Positions 11,464 to 22,867 of a stretch of 64,000 nucleotides of DNA are shown one piece after another (the stretch's first letter is position 1; every line of letters begins with the position of its first letter). A program made the translations under genes and the position numbers. This stretch comes from Welwitschia mirabilis (lineage: Eukaryota > Gnetophyta > Gnetopsida > Welwitschiales). The notes under the pieces were generated by a model. It searched no databases and was not told where the DNA came from. It was given only the letters and a program-made list of their open reading frames with translations. The stretch spans positions 169,962,424 to 170,026,423 of the forward strand of contig JBOZIK010000001.1 in NCBI GenBank assembly GCA_051453625.1, written 5' to 3'.

Positions 11464-12270
11464 AGACTACCTGGAGTTTGAAAGTTGTCATTACGCTAGT
11501 GAGCATTTTGGTTTAGATGCTTTTCTATAGCAGTGGTGTACTATTATCTATAGTAGTATAGATTTTTCTTTTTCATAATGTTAGTTTTCTATTTTCAAAT
11601 AAAACTTTTTCTTTTTATTTCTGTAATAAAAAGTTAGTTATCCACTTCATTATCTAGATGACGTGCAGCAAAGGCGACCTTTGTGTCATGTATTTTTAGT
11701 TTCTGTTTCTATCAAAATAATTTTTTAGGATTTTTTTATCATCCTTTTGTTGTTCAGATAACTCAAGTGGATGATCATTTACTTTTATAGTTTTCTATAT
11801 CTATCAATTTTTCATTTCTGTTTTCTGCTTTTTTCTTCTTTGTGGTTTCTATATTTCTGTCATCTAGACTATCATCTAGATGACTACAATGATGATACTT
11901 TGTGCATCTGTACTGAGCATGTATGGTGAAATTTGGTTAGAAAGGAAAGACTAGAGAGAATTGCTATTTATTGAAAAAAAAATTTGAGAATGTTCGATAA
12001 ACCTAGAAACTAACTCAGATTAACACAACAAAGGTATGTAAAATTTAGAAATTCCTGCAATATTTACTTTCATTTCTGTAGAGTCTGATTTTCCTAAATA
12101 AAATTTTTTAGATGATTATTTAGATGAGAGTTTCTTATTTGTAATCATATCTACCTTTTCTTAAAAGCAAAAGCAACCTATCTCACCAAATCCATCCTTT
12201 ATTATTAGAACCCCTATAACCACTTCTATTCATACTAATGTTTATGTTACTTTTAAAGATCTTATAGCAA
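11464..12270 (+). other. gypsy-B untranslated leader
   Basis: No coding signal is visible. It is T-rich and contains several inverted GTCATCTAGATGAC-like motifs (11658-11672, 11859-11884); the segment 11872-11883 is a perfect 12-base palindrome. By position it is the RNA leader between primer site and gag, where packaging signals usually lie; that role is not shown here. Confidence 0.6.
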
Positions 12271-13620
12271 ATAAGAAAAAAATCCAAACCCCATTTGACT
12301 TACCTCTCAGTGATGATATTGAACTAAGAAAGCTAAATGCTATTCTACCTTTAGTGATAAACCCGATGAAGATCCTTTTCAACACATTACCTATATAGAA
12401 CAATTAGTTCTTACTTCTAGAAATACATGGTTATTTTCCCTATCACTTTAAAAGGTAAGGCTAAACTATAACTAAAAATGATTTTCCACAAAAGCTTAAA
12501 ATCTTGGAGTCAAGTTTAGAAAGTCTTTATCAAGATATTTATAAGTGAAACCACCATCTGAAAATGTAAGAATGAAGTTATCAACTTTTAACAAATGCCT
12601 AATGAAGACTATGCCTCTACCTATAAGAGATTCTTTATTATTTTACATTAAAACCTTGTAGATGCCTTTACATAAGTAGAAGTTGTAAACTACTTTTACA
12701 GTAGATTAAATAATCACATGTGTAGATTTTTCATGTGGAGGTAACTTGTTAAACCAAACCTTAGAATATGCTTGGAAAGTGTTGGAAGAATTGGTAGAAG
12801 TGAGTCAAACATAACCTAAACCCTCACTTAGAGAAAACCAAATAGTATATCAAATTATTAAAGATCTAAAAGAGGTAAAATATGAGAGAAATAAAATAAT
12901 AACTAAAAATAAACCAACTAATGTTATAAAGGATTTCACTTTAACCTTGGAAAAATATACCCAAATGATTCTAGATACAAATGTGGCAACTGAGAAAAAA
13001 GAAGTTATAGCTCCTACTTGTGATTTGTGTGAGGATGGTTATCATGTTACTAAAGAACATTTTTTTTTCTAACATATAAAGAGAGAATTTATGAGGAAGT
13101 ATGTGCTTTGAATCAGAGGTGCTTAAACTACAACCAAAACCAAAATCAAAGACAAGTCCAAAATCACAATCATTTTCAACCTAGGATGAGTGAACAACCT
13201 AACTTTAAAAATTTTCAAATAAACCATCCTAACTTCCAACATTTTAAGAAAAGATTTGAGAACATAAAATTCCAATCTAATAATTCAAATAACTTAGCAA
13301 GCTTATCCAACTTCCAAAATCAAAGTGATTATCTTAGGAATTCCATTGAGGAGTTGATAAAATCATAAGAAAAGACAAATTAAAACATTAAAAATACAAA
13401 TACCAACATTGAAAACCTTGTGAGTATCTTATAACAAATTATGTTTGCTAATCAAAGACCATAAGGGTCTCTTGCCACTCAACCATTACCAAACCTAAAC
13501 AAAGTTAAAAAAGATTGTAAGGTGATGACAAGAAGTGGGAATGACATAACTTCTCCCACCTATGAGACTTTAACATTATAAAGTGATAAAAATGATGAAT
13601 AAGAGGAATAGAAATCATAG
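12270..13620 (+). pseudogene. gypsy-B gag, decayed
   Basis: Blocks in order are: PFDLPLSDDIELRKLNAILP; then TWLFSLSLKGKAKL and FHKSLKSWSQV (capsid); FYSRLNNHMCRF near 12690; a remnant of the CxxC zinc knuckle as CDLCEDGYHVTKEH near 13020; an Asn/Gln-rich stretch at 13108-13368 (NYNQNQNQRQVQNHNHFQ); and finally MFANQRP, stop, GSLATQPLPN then CKVMTRSG near 13440-13550. The last corresponds to the QGALPSDTExNP..CKAVTLRSG linker of Athila/Tat elements. The 86-codon open stretch at 13108-13368 is only the nucleocapsid-linker part. The frame is otherwise full of stops. Confidence 0.85.
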
Positions 13621-13959
13621 AAAACCATTGTTTCGCTTCTTCATTAAGCAATAAAAAGAAAACCTTTTCTTATAAGAGACTTGCTATTCCATGGCTTAAT
13701 AGGATTAACATAAATCTATTTTTTATGATCATTTAAAAGCCTTAATAAAAATGTGAGCATCAACTTGTTATTTTAGAAACTTTTGCAAGAAAATACAAAG
13801 TATTTAAATTTATGAAAAGACTTGATAAGAAAAAAGCAAAAATGTACCATCCCTAGCAAAATCTTCCTAGCACAATCTGTTAATAACTTAGTTTATTAAA
13901 AATGTCCAAAGTTTGAAAATCCTAAGGCAATAACTATGAGGGTCACTTTAAAAGAAAAC

Positions 13960-14300
13960 CATAGGATTAAAAAATCCTAAATTGATATTGAAGCTGGTGT
14001 CAACATCATGCCCTTTATACATTTATTAAAAACCTGGGTTGGAAGAAATAGTAGAACCTATAAATTATTTTAGAACGAGCTAATTCATCTGTGAAGAAAC
14101 TGTTAGGTGTAATTAAGGATTTGATTATTTAGATAGAAAAGCTACCTACCCCATTAATGTTGTAATTATTGAAGTTAAGTACAATGATTGATATCCTTTA
14201 ATTTTAGGAAGAGATTTCTATGCAATAGTACACTGTGTTATAAATACAATAATTGGTTTATTGGAGTGTCATTTTAGTAGTAAAAAGTTTTCAATAAGAG
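13960..14300 (+). pseudogene. gypsy-B protease, decayed
   Basis: IDIEAGVNIMPF at about 13980 matches the CDLGASVNIMPxS start of the Athila/Tat retropepsin region, with Glu-Ala-Gly in place of the usual LGAS. It is followed by ANSSVKKLLGVIKDLI (family ADRSxKxPLGIVEDVLV) and, near 14200, a GRDF-like remnant of ILGRPFLAT. Frameshifts separate the blocks. Confidence 0.75.
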
Positions 14301-14404
14301 TTTTTAATGTGGCTAAAAAAGACTTAGGAAATGACTTGAGTGTAAAGGAAGAAATTAGACCAACTCTATTTTTACATCACTGTCCACTTTAGAAAAGATA
14401 GTCC

Positions 14405-14990
14405 ATGCTTTATGAATTAATATTATTTGATGATAAATTGGAAGTAGATACCTTATATGTTTTTGAAGATCAACTTGATTTTGACCATCTAAAAACTAAA
14501 TTTTCTGATCTCGAGAGTAGAGAGTTTGAGTTTGTTAACTGTGTAGAAGTTCAAGATTTTAGTAGACCTAAGATTTTCTATTTTCAGAATGATTGTTTAC
14601 TATTATTATCCAAACAATATTCTAAGATGACGATCTATTTTTCTAAAAATTTTATAGAAAATAAAAATTTAAGCTTAAATCTAAATCTGAAANNNNNNNN
14701 NNNNNNNNNNNNNNNNNNNNNNNNNNNNNNNNNNNNNNNNNNNNNNNNNNNNNNNNNNNNNNNNNNNNNNNNNNNNNNNNNNNNNNNNNNNNCTATTTTC
14801 AGAATGATTGTTTACTATTAGTATCCAAAAAATATTCTAAGATGACGATCTATTTTTCTAAAAATTTTATAGAAAACAAAAATTTAAGCTTAAATCTAAA
14901 TCTGAAACCTTTAGATAATGGACTGAAATATATTTTTCTAAATAGTGATTTAAACAAGCCTTTGATCATCAATAAAAACATTACTCCTCA
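14405..14990 (+). pseudogene. gypsy-B spacer between protease and RT, acidic
   Basis: An open stretch at 14405-14692 reads MLYELILFDDKLEVDTLYVF and DQLDFDHLKTKFSDLESREF and is rich in Asp, Glu and Phe. It recalls the poorly conserved PR-RT linker of Athila/Tat polyproteins, but I cannot assign a domain. About 115 bases left of the gap (14578-14692) are repeated almost exactly right of it (14793-14907), so the apparent longer frame through the gap is not reliable. Confidence 0.55.
14693..14792. other. assembly gap (100 N) flanked by a duplicated sequence
   Basis: A gap of exactly 100 N, the usual placeholder for unknown size. The sequence on its left edge (14578-14692) reappears on its right edge (14793-14907) with only a few base differences, suggesting an unmerged overlap or two haplotypes. 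Confidence 0.95.
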
Positions 14991-15009
14991 ATAACAATTA
15001 AGTCTAGTC

Positions 15010-15800
15010 TCTCTTCTGTAATTTAAGTTAAATGCATTTGCTTTGTCCCATAATGGTTTGATAGCCATACCCACTTCCATTGTTTAATATAAAATTTACC
15101 TTAAAGAAAATTCTAAACCTATGAGGTAACCCCAATGTAGACTCAATCCAAACCTTAAATAAATTATAAATGATGAAATTATAAAATTAACAGATGTTAA
15201 AATTATTTATTTAATTCTTGATAGTGAGTGAATTAGCCCCTTGATAATAGTTTCTAAAAAGGATGGAAAATGAAGAATGTATATAGAATTTAGAAAACTA
15301 AACGAAGTAAAAAAAAAAAAAAACATTGTTCTTTACCTTTCCTTGATCAAATTCTTAATAGGATTTAGGATCATGATTTTTACTATTTGCTTAATGGTTA
15401 TAGTGGTTACAACCATGTTTGCATTACTATTAAAGACCAAGCCAAATCCACTTTTACTTTTCCTTTTGATACTTTCACTTTTAAACACATGTCTTTTAGA
15501 CTTAATAAGGCTTTTGGTACTTTTTAGCATGCTATGATGGGAATTTTTTCTGATATACTTGAGGATTTCATTCAGATTTTTATGGACGACTTCTTTATTT
15601 ATGTTAAAACATTTGAAAAAATTTTAGATCGATTAGAGAAATTCATTGATCATTGTATTTCTAGTAACCTACACTTGAGCTGGGAAAAGAGTCTATTTCT
15701 TATAGAAAGTGGCATTGTTTTAGATCACTATATTTTTAAAGAGGGGATTAGAACAGAAGTTTTCAAAGTTGGTATTAGTTAAAACCTAAATCCTCCTACA
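15010..15800 (+). pseudogene. gypsy-B reverse transcriptase, decayed
   Basis: The RT block starts with MYIEFRKLNEVKKKKNIVLY at 15277 (family MCIDYRKLNxATRKDHFPLP). A frameshifted FLDGYSGYNQ-like and TFTCPFGTFAY-like region follows. At 15534 comes MMGIFSDILEDFIQIFMDDF with FIYVKTFEKILDRLEKFI, containing the intact catalytic MDD box. The C-terminal part reads LHLSWEKSLFLIESGIVLDH (family LVLNWEKCHFMVxxGIVLGH). At least two frameshifts and several stops are present. Confidence 0.9.
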
Positions 15801-15959
15801 AATGTCAAATAGGTTAGATCTTTTCTTGATCATTGTGATTTTTATCATTGGTTTATTCATAATTATGAAAATGTCTATAAACCCATTCATTCATTATTAG
15901 AGAAACAAATCAAATTTGAATGAAACAAATCTTGTTAACTTGCTTTCGATAGGCTTAAA

Positions 15960-16400
15960 CATAAACTTTATTATGATATTATGGTAATGAAGCCTAACTG
16001 GAAAAGAGATTTTGAACTTAAGTGCAATGTGAGTAATTTTACTAAAGGTGGGGTTCTTTATTAAAAATCTGGAAATGATTTTTACATTATATCTTATCTT
16101 AGCAAATCTTTGTCTAGAGCTCAAATGAATTATACCACTATAGAGAAAGGCATGCTAGCCATTCTCTTTTGCCTTGATTCTCTTAGACATTGTCTTTTAG
16201 GCTTTCATATAAATGTTTACATTGATCATGCTGCTATTCGATACTTTATAACTAAGAAATAATCTAGTATACATTTGATTAAATGAATCCTTCTTATACA
16301 AGAGTTTAACTTGATCATTATAGATAAAGTAGGAAAGAATAATTCTATTGCTGATCACTTATCTTATCTTCCTTTACCTCTAGATGATTCTATCATTAAT
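15960..16400 (+). pseudogene. gypsy-B RNase H, decayed
   Basis: The readable frame gives MKPNWKRDFELKCNVSNFTK, YIISYLSKSLSRAQMNYTTI, EKGMLAILFCLDSLRHCLLG and VYIDHAAIRYF, ending in DKVGKNNSIADHLSYLPL at 16323-16376. These match PFELMCDASDxAxGAVL, YASRTLxxAQxNYTTTEKELLA, VYTDHAAIRYL and DKKGxENVVADHLSRLxL. The family catalytic Asp at CDASD is Asn here (CNVSN). Confidence 0.9.
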
Positions 16401-16559
16401 GATTCATTTATTTATAAGAAACTTTTTACTATATCTTTTTCTCATTCTTCTCCTTGTTATGTAGACATTGTTAACTATCTTATAATTATGAAAACACCAT
16501 AACATTAGATCTATAATCAACACAAATCTTTTATCCATATAATAGGTAACCATGAGTGG

Positions 16560-17640
16560 ATAGAACCACACTTGTACCATAAGTGTAAAGATTAAATCAT
16601 GATAAAATTTATGCTTAATTAGGAAATACCTGAAATCTTCATCTTTATCATAGTGGTGTTTATAAAGGATACTTTAGTGGATATAAAACAGTGATGAAAA
16701 TCCTCTATTCTGGTTTTTATTGACCTTCTCTTTTTTGTGATTCTTTTGATTTTGCTAGAATGTGTGATCCTTATTAGTGTTATGGTAGCCTTGTCCATTT
16801 ACAAAAAATGCCTCTTAGACCTATTCTTAAGTGTTAGCCTTTTGATTATTAGGGTATTGATTTCATAGGCCTTATTCATCCACCTTCTTTTGATAAACAT
16901 TACATTTTAATGGTTGTGGATTACATGACTAAATGGATTAAAGCCATACCTACTTATTTGAATGATATTCAAAATATTTGTCATTTACTTAAAACTCCTA
17001 TATTTCAAATATTTGATTTTCTTAGAGTTATCATTAGTGATTAGGATACTTATTTTATTAATCAGTTTTTAGGAAAGTTCTTTTATCTATTGGTATAGAA
17101 CATAAAGTAGCTTGTGTTTATCATTCTTAAACTAATGCATAGGTTGAAAATGCCAATAGAGAAATAAAGAAAATGTTATAAAAATTTATCTCTATTAACA
17201 AAAAGTCTTGGACTTTTAAACTTAACAATGTACTTTTGGCTTTCCACACTACTTGGTGTACTTCTCTTGATTTTTTTACCTTATGAACTTGTGTATGATA
17301 AAGTTTGTGTATTATCTATTGATGTGTGTTATAATTCTTATTGTTCATTTCATCAACTTAATCTTGTATATTTTTATGAAAAACTTAAATATAGATTAGC
17401 TTAATTAGACCATCTTAATGAAAAAATAACTCATGTCATACATCATCAACTAATCCATAAAGCCCAACCAAAGTTCAAACATGACAAAAGATATTTCATA
17501 AAAAGTTTGAACCTGGTCAACTTATCTTGTTATATAATATTAGGGTTTATCTTTATAATAATGAGTTGATCTTTAAGTGATTAGATCCTTACCTTGTAGA
17601 GAAGTGCATCCTAATGGATCAGTTGAGGTTTTGGACTTAG
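16560..17640 (+). pseudogene. gypsy-B integrase, decayed
   Basis: The N-terminal zinc region is partly readable (HHSGVYKGYFSGYKTVMKIL near 16640-16700, then YSGFYWPSLF). The core gives GIDFIGLIHPPSFDKHYILM and VVDYMTKWIKAIPTYLND at 16855-16970, and VIISD followed by a stop and DTYFIN at about 17030 (family VISDxGTHFxN). The C-terminal part has YELVYDKVCVLS and KFKHDKRYF. In FDY-stop-GIDFIG the stop sits where the family has Trp. Confidence 0.85.
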
Positions 17641-18046
17641 AAACTAGATAGATCTAGAAAGTTAATGGATAATAGTTAAAATTATACGAAGGATCTTTAG
17701 ATGTAATTATGAACATGGTAGAAGCACTTGTTTTAGAGGTTTCTCTTAATGAGAAGGACTCCCTCCCTATTATTGTCTGAGTTCTTTCTTAGCCTACTCC
17801 TTTGGTTGATGTTATGATATTACCTGATCATCTTTTAAACTTGACTTATATATTGCTTTATGAAGTTTCATGATTAGTATTCATACCTAGGAATTTATAG
17901 TGATAACATTAGCTTCACTCAATATTGAGACGTTCCCATGTCTATGGACTCTATTTGAATGGATATGTCTTAGTTTCTGGTATTTTTTTAATGGTATTAA
18001 GGTTTTGGGTTGTTTGAAACTGTTCTTTTTTGTCTTTTATCTCACT

Positions 18047-18104
18047 NNNNNNNNNNNNNNNNNNNNNNNNNNNNNNNNNNNNNNNNNNNNNNNNNNNNNN
18101 NNNN
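18047..18104. other. assembly gap (58 N)
   Basis: The gap directly abuts a GA dinucleotide run, so it is most likely an unresolved microsatellite. Open frames through it (poly-Glu-Arg or Ser-Leu) are artefacts. Confidence 0.99.

Positions 18105-18141
<37 letters not shown>
18105..18141. repeat. (GA)n microsatellite
   Basis: An uninterrupted GA dinucleotide run of about 37 bases right of an N gap; the true array is probably longer. Confidence 0.97.
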
Positions 18142-18146
<5 letters not shown>

Positions 18147-19984
18147 ATAATCATGATCTATTGTATTTTATGCTTTAAAGAAAAATACATGGTCTCTATG
18201 ATGTTCTATCACACCAAGGTAAATTATTCTGAGAGGAACCTTTGGCAATGTTGATAACTATGGGAATTTCACTAGGGATTAGTTGGCCATGCTTTATAGG
18301 TTCCTACTCTTCTGACAGTGGTTACACTCCCCTTTTCATAGAAAAAGAAATAAAATTTGAGGTTATGAAATTAGTGTTATTTCTAGTATCATTAAAATCA
18401 TTACTTATTTTCTAGAATCTTAGTATTCCCACTTAGTCATTTTACTTCTGAAGAATTGGGTATGTTTGTGAGGTGAAAGCATGTAAGTTCATTTCTAAGT
18501 AATTTTTGATCTTGACATTCATTATTTTAAGCACTTGTATTTTTGGGGTATCACCATACCCACTTCCTTTTCAAGTAAACTTTATGAAGTTTATATATTT
18601 TATCATGCATATTTACTTAGGTGGCTTTATGATGTCTTCTTTAAAAGTTTTCTAGGTTAGTATTTAGGATAGAAAAACAATATTCTTCTTGGTCATTATT
18701 TTCATTTGCATTCTATGTTTATTCAGTCTTTGAGTTTGGGATTTCAAACTCATTTACACATTTTCTCATTCTTTTATAGAATCTTAATCATTTAGTAGTT
18801 TCCTTTTTTTTCATGTTATATCATTTCAAAGTAAGCATTTGAAAATATAAAAGAACATCATTTTCAATTTCTAATTTTTAAGAGTTTGCTTGCAGGTTAT
18901 GGATTCCCAAGTTCATCTTTTTTTTCTGCTTGAGCACATTCATGTAATCTTTCTTACAAGCTTTAATCTAGATAGTCTATTTTCTTTAGTTATAGTTTTT
19001 TCTTTCTTGTGTATTATCCTTTTTATTTTGATTTTCTTTTTTTTATCTAATTTTATTTCTTTTTGAGTTTTTCTATTCAGAGCTGATACTTAAATGATCA
19101 TATCTAAGCCTAAGTTTACTGGCTGAAAGTTTTCTTTCTAAAAAACTTTTCATACCCTATCATTCACCTGGTCATTCAAATGACACTGGGAGAATCACAA
19201 TCTGATTTTTTCTAAGAGTTATCTTAAGGCTATTATTTGGATGACACAATTGATTGACAATGTAATAAAACCATAGCTTAAAATCTTTTTCCTTATTTTT
19301 TCTTTTTTTTTCTTTTTTTTCCTATTTCTTTGACAACTGATGATCCATTTAGCCTATACAAGTATTCTAGAATTTGTCTCATCTGATTTCATATCTAGAA
19401 ATCTTACTAAATTTTTAAAAATGAGGTATGTTTCTCTCTCCTCCTATTTTTCACTTTTCTTCTCTTGTTTTTTAGTCTTTCGATGCATAGTTTTTATGTA
19501 TATCACTTAGTTTTTCATGTTATTTGATTTGGAACTTATGGATTTGAATTTTACCATGTATTTTTCAAGTTATGAGTATTTGTGCATTCTATGAGGTATT
19601 TTAAAATTTTCACATTTTACACTCATTTTTTCCACAAAACCTAGATTAAAACATTGTAGTCCTTTAGGCAAAATTGATCAGTTCGATAAGTTCGATAACT
19701 CTACTAAATTAGATTTTTTTATTTGAGCACTTCAAATTTTTACTACATGTGGAAACCCCCTAAAAATATAGTTTCTACATTTTTTGTGTGTTTCTCATTT
19801 TTTCTTCTTATGTTTAGGTAATTTGGGATGCATTACAACTTTTAAAGGGGGTGGAGGACATATTTTTAGTATTTTTTTATAGTTTTTATTGATTTTTAGG
19901 GGTTGTTATTATACATCCATACAACATTTTTGACATATTTCTATTTTTACATGATATTATTTGTGTTTTTGATTAATTAGGCCC

Positions 19985-21215
19985 CATATGCATAAAGCTA
20001 GATAGTCCGAGGCTGAGTCAAATGTAATAAAGTAGGAGGCGGGCCATATAGTTTAGCAATAGATAGAGCATGTAGAGCCTGCACATCCACCACCTCAGCA
20101 CATTTATTTGACAACTATTCAGATTGCTAGTATACATATCGAGCATCACTTTAGCAATTTCATAAGCTGTATTAAGCTTGACTAGACCAAAGATTAGTAG
20201 ATTTATGGCTTAGATGGATTATAGATGCATATAAATCATATTATGTATTAGAGACAAGGGGGTTTTATGACACCATGCATATTGAGAAGCGACCTGATGC
20301 TCATGGTCAGCTATAGGACATGATTATTGCATTCATATAGGACCACAAGATAGTAATTCTCCTACCTATGTTGCAGTTATCACAGATCTTAGTGGGCTTG
20401 GGAGCAGGCACATATACTCAGCTAGTGGGACTAAGGAGTGTCAAGCATATTATGCTATTTTGGATATACCAGCTGATCTTACTACTAATCAATGGGGGGT
20501 AAATGTTACTCAGCTAACACCTACATATAAGGTTTTACACAAAGGGATAATCCATAATATCAAGCCATCCTTTTATAAGGTTATGCCATGGTGGTGCATT
20601 TATAGATATTGACAGATTTTAGATAGGAGGAGCAAATGGACCTTCTTACATTTATCTAAAAGAGATTCAGATTTATGGTAGAGGCATGACAGCTTTAGAT
20701 ACTTGGTTATCCATGCCTCCTCTCAACACTTTTTAGATGATTTGGGATACTAGAGCCCTTCGGTGAGAAGTGCTTATTACATATATAGACTTCAGCTCGC
20801 TATTTATAGGACATATATATATATATATAGGTTATAAGAGAGGCAGAGAGACCTCAGGTATAGAGATCTATGGTTGGAGCATCACTTAAGTAGATTCAAG
20901 CTCTCTGAAATGAGATTACTGAGACCATTAGAGGTTTTATTAACATAGGTATCTAGTCACTTGATCAAAGGATTCACACTTTAGAGAATAGAATCTTATT
21001 TGTTGAGAGGAGAGTATAGAACACTAAGGATTAGATCATTGACATGCATCACTGTCTCGTTTCCATTCAGTAAAGCATGAAGGAAGATATTATTGAGGTT
21101 GTATTTGTTTAGGGTTACAATATGATTAGATAGATCTCTAAATCTTTGGATCTCTATTTCCCCTTAGATCCTAAGGATCCTCCCTCTTCTTCCCCTACTC
21201 CTGAGTCATAGTTTA
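19985..21215 (+). pseudogene. decayed unassigned frame in the gypsy-B 3' region
   Basis: Base composition is visibly less T-rich than its surroundings, and long stop-poor stretches occur. An example is GGFYDTMHIEKRPDAHGQL near 20240, followed by VILLPMLQLSQILVGLGAG. Near the end (about 20900-21010) NEITETIRGFINI and SLDQRIHTLENRILFVERRV have coiled-coil spacing, and the tail is Pro/Ser-rich (DPKDPPSSSPTPES). Many stops are TAG where Gln would fit. Position between integrase and 3' LTR is that of the extra (env-like) frame of Athila/Tat-group elements. I do not recognise a domain, so function is unknown. A TA dinucleotide run lies at about 20813-20828. Confidence 0.45.
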
Positions 21216-21745
21216 TCATGTATTAACAAGAGGAGTGATGTTGTATTATTATTTTATATTTCTATATACTTTTATATCAAAAATCTGTCTTTTAATATTT
21301 TATAGATACTTTATTTTTCCAGCATGGTGTACTGATTTGAATCTGATTTTTCATATCTATCTGTTATGTTTTTACATGTTATGAATGAGATTTTATTTTA
21401 CTTGGGTAATTTTTCATTTATTACTAGTTAATTCAGTGGAGTACTATTTTATTACATTTTTTTGATTATCTGTGAAAATGAAAAAATTCTATTATGGGTT
21501 CCTAATTTTAAAGATCTTTTTTGAGCCTGTTGTCCCCTCCATCATCTAGATGATAATCCATACAATCGATTGACTGAGCTTCTGATAAGTGAAATGTTCA
21601 ATTTTTTGATTTCTTAAAATCTAATATGTATCTTTGTAAATTATGAAAATATTTTTGAGATAATTTTCTTAAGTATCCTAACTATTTTATTATCTAATAA
21701 GTTAGCTCAAAAATATGGTTTACTACCTGGTTTTATTAAGTACTG

Positions 21746-21762
21746 AAAGGCTAACTAGAGGG
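21746..21762 (+). other. gypsy-B polypurine tract
   Basis: AAAGGCTAACTAGAGGG lies three bases before the 3' LTR. The gypsy-C counterpart before its LTR reads AAAGGCTAAGTGGAGGG (26754-26770), so this block is conserved between the two elements. Confidence 0.7.
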
Positions 21763-21765
21763 TAA

Positions 21766-22864
21766 TGTTGCATCACCAACTTATGCATATTTGATAAGGT
21801 ATTTTGAGTGGTTTTTCAAGTTAATAAATATGTAAATACTTGATTTTTATGATAATGAAAAGCTGAGATAAAAGAGATAAAAACATGTAATCTCCATAAC
21901 GATTTATAGCATTTTGAGCAATTCTGAATTTTTTACATTTCTAAGATAATTTCCTGCAAAACATTGAGGTTGATGTATTAATTGAAGATTTGTAAAATGT
22001 GATCATTCACCTCATCATCTATATGACTATATGAATGACCAAGCAATTCATGCCAATGAGGATGATGACTATAATTTATCTAGTATCTGTTATGGATTAC
22101 TTATAAGATGGCATCATCTCTTTTATCATTTGGATAACCAGCCGAATAACACTCTTATAACATTTTCACTAAACATTCATCTAACTTCTACTACATGTGA
22201 GTTTATTTCTTCTCACATGACCATTATAGTTTTACTACATCTTTTTGTCTATTTTCTTATATGCTTGTGTGTTAATAAATAATGATCTCGTCCTCGACTC
22301 TGGAAGTATTCATTTGCATTTGAAATTCTCATGATAGAAGATTGAATGGTTGGAGATCCATTCTTGTAAATATAAAGAGACATTTTCCTTGGTGTTAAGC
22401 AGCATTTCCTCCATTGAGATGTAGCTACTTTGTAACACGGATGTGGTTTATGATTAATACAAAATACTTCTTTTCTGATTTTAATACATGTTTGTTCTTC
22501 ATCCTCATAGCTTATGTTGCTTCTGATCCTGTGAAAGTTTCTTTAGTAATATAGATTATGAGAGCAATCTACGTTAAGGTTCTGTATAATTAGTTTAGGT
22601 TAGGTGCATTGTTATTTTCTTTTCCTAGATTATCTTTGCATGAGTGTGTTGCATTTTACTTCATGCATTGTAAGTTATTTTTGTAGTTAGAGTACAATTA
22701 TTTCGTTATGAAAAGTAACTCTCTTATTTCCTACTTTAACCTTTAATGTATTATGATACTGAGATTACTTCTATCTATATTAGTATATTGTGTTTATGCA
22801 AATATTTGTGATTAATAAGATTCAACTTAATTAAGGATATAACATTGCATAAATGTGCACAACA
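21766..22864 (+). repeat. gypsy-B 3' LTR
   Basis: Starts TGTTGCATCACC and ends GCACAACA. It is co-linear with the 5' LTR at 10320-11442 throughout, for example GATAGAAGATTGAATGG near 22334 and CCTAGATTATCTTTGCAT near 22626. It runs directly into the minus-strand copia-A RNase H at about 22868. Confidence 0.88.
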
Positions 22865-22867
22865 GTA

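Larger units (their letters stand above)
17641..19984 (+). other. gypsy-B 3' region, first part, no recognised coding sequence
   Basis: T-rich sequence between integrase and the ORF-like segment at 19985. It contains a 58 N gap (18047-18104) followed by a GA microsatellite, and inverted GTCATTCAAATGAC-type motifs near 19170. Long 3' regions are usual in Athila/Tat-group elements. No frame beyond about 90 codons is supported. Confidence 0.6.
10320..22864 (+). mobile_element. gypsy-B, near-complete Ty3/gypsy (Athila/Tat-like) element, about 12.5 kb
   Basis: Direct LTRs (10320-11442 and 21766-22864) bracket, in order, a tRNA-Asp-type primer site, leader, gag, protease, RT, RNase H, integrase, a long 3' region and a polypurine tract. 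The element is plus strand and lies inside the RNase H gene of the minus-strand copia-A. A hand-aligned sample of about 120 bases of the two LTRs is only about three quarters identical, so the insertion is old. A candidate target duplication ATAGA occurs at 10312-10316 and 22868-22872 but is offset by three bases from each TG/CA end, so it is tentative. All reading frames are broken. Confidence 0.9.

Noticed and set aside
17900-18254. Poly-Glu-Arg or Ser-Leu repeat protein frames
   Set aside because: They are translations of a (GA)n microsatellite next to an N gap.
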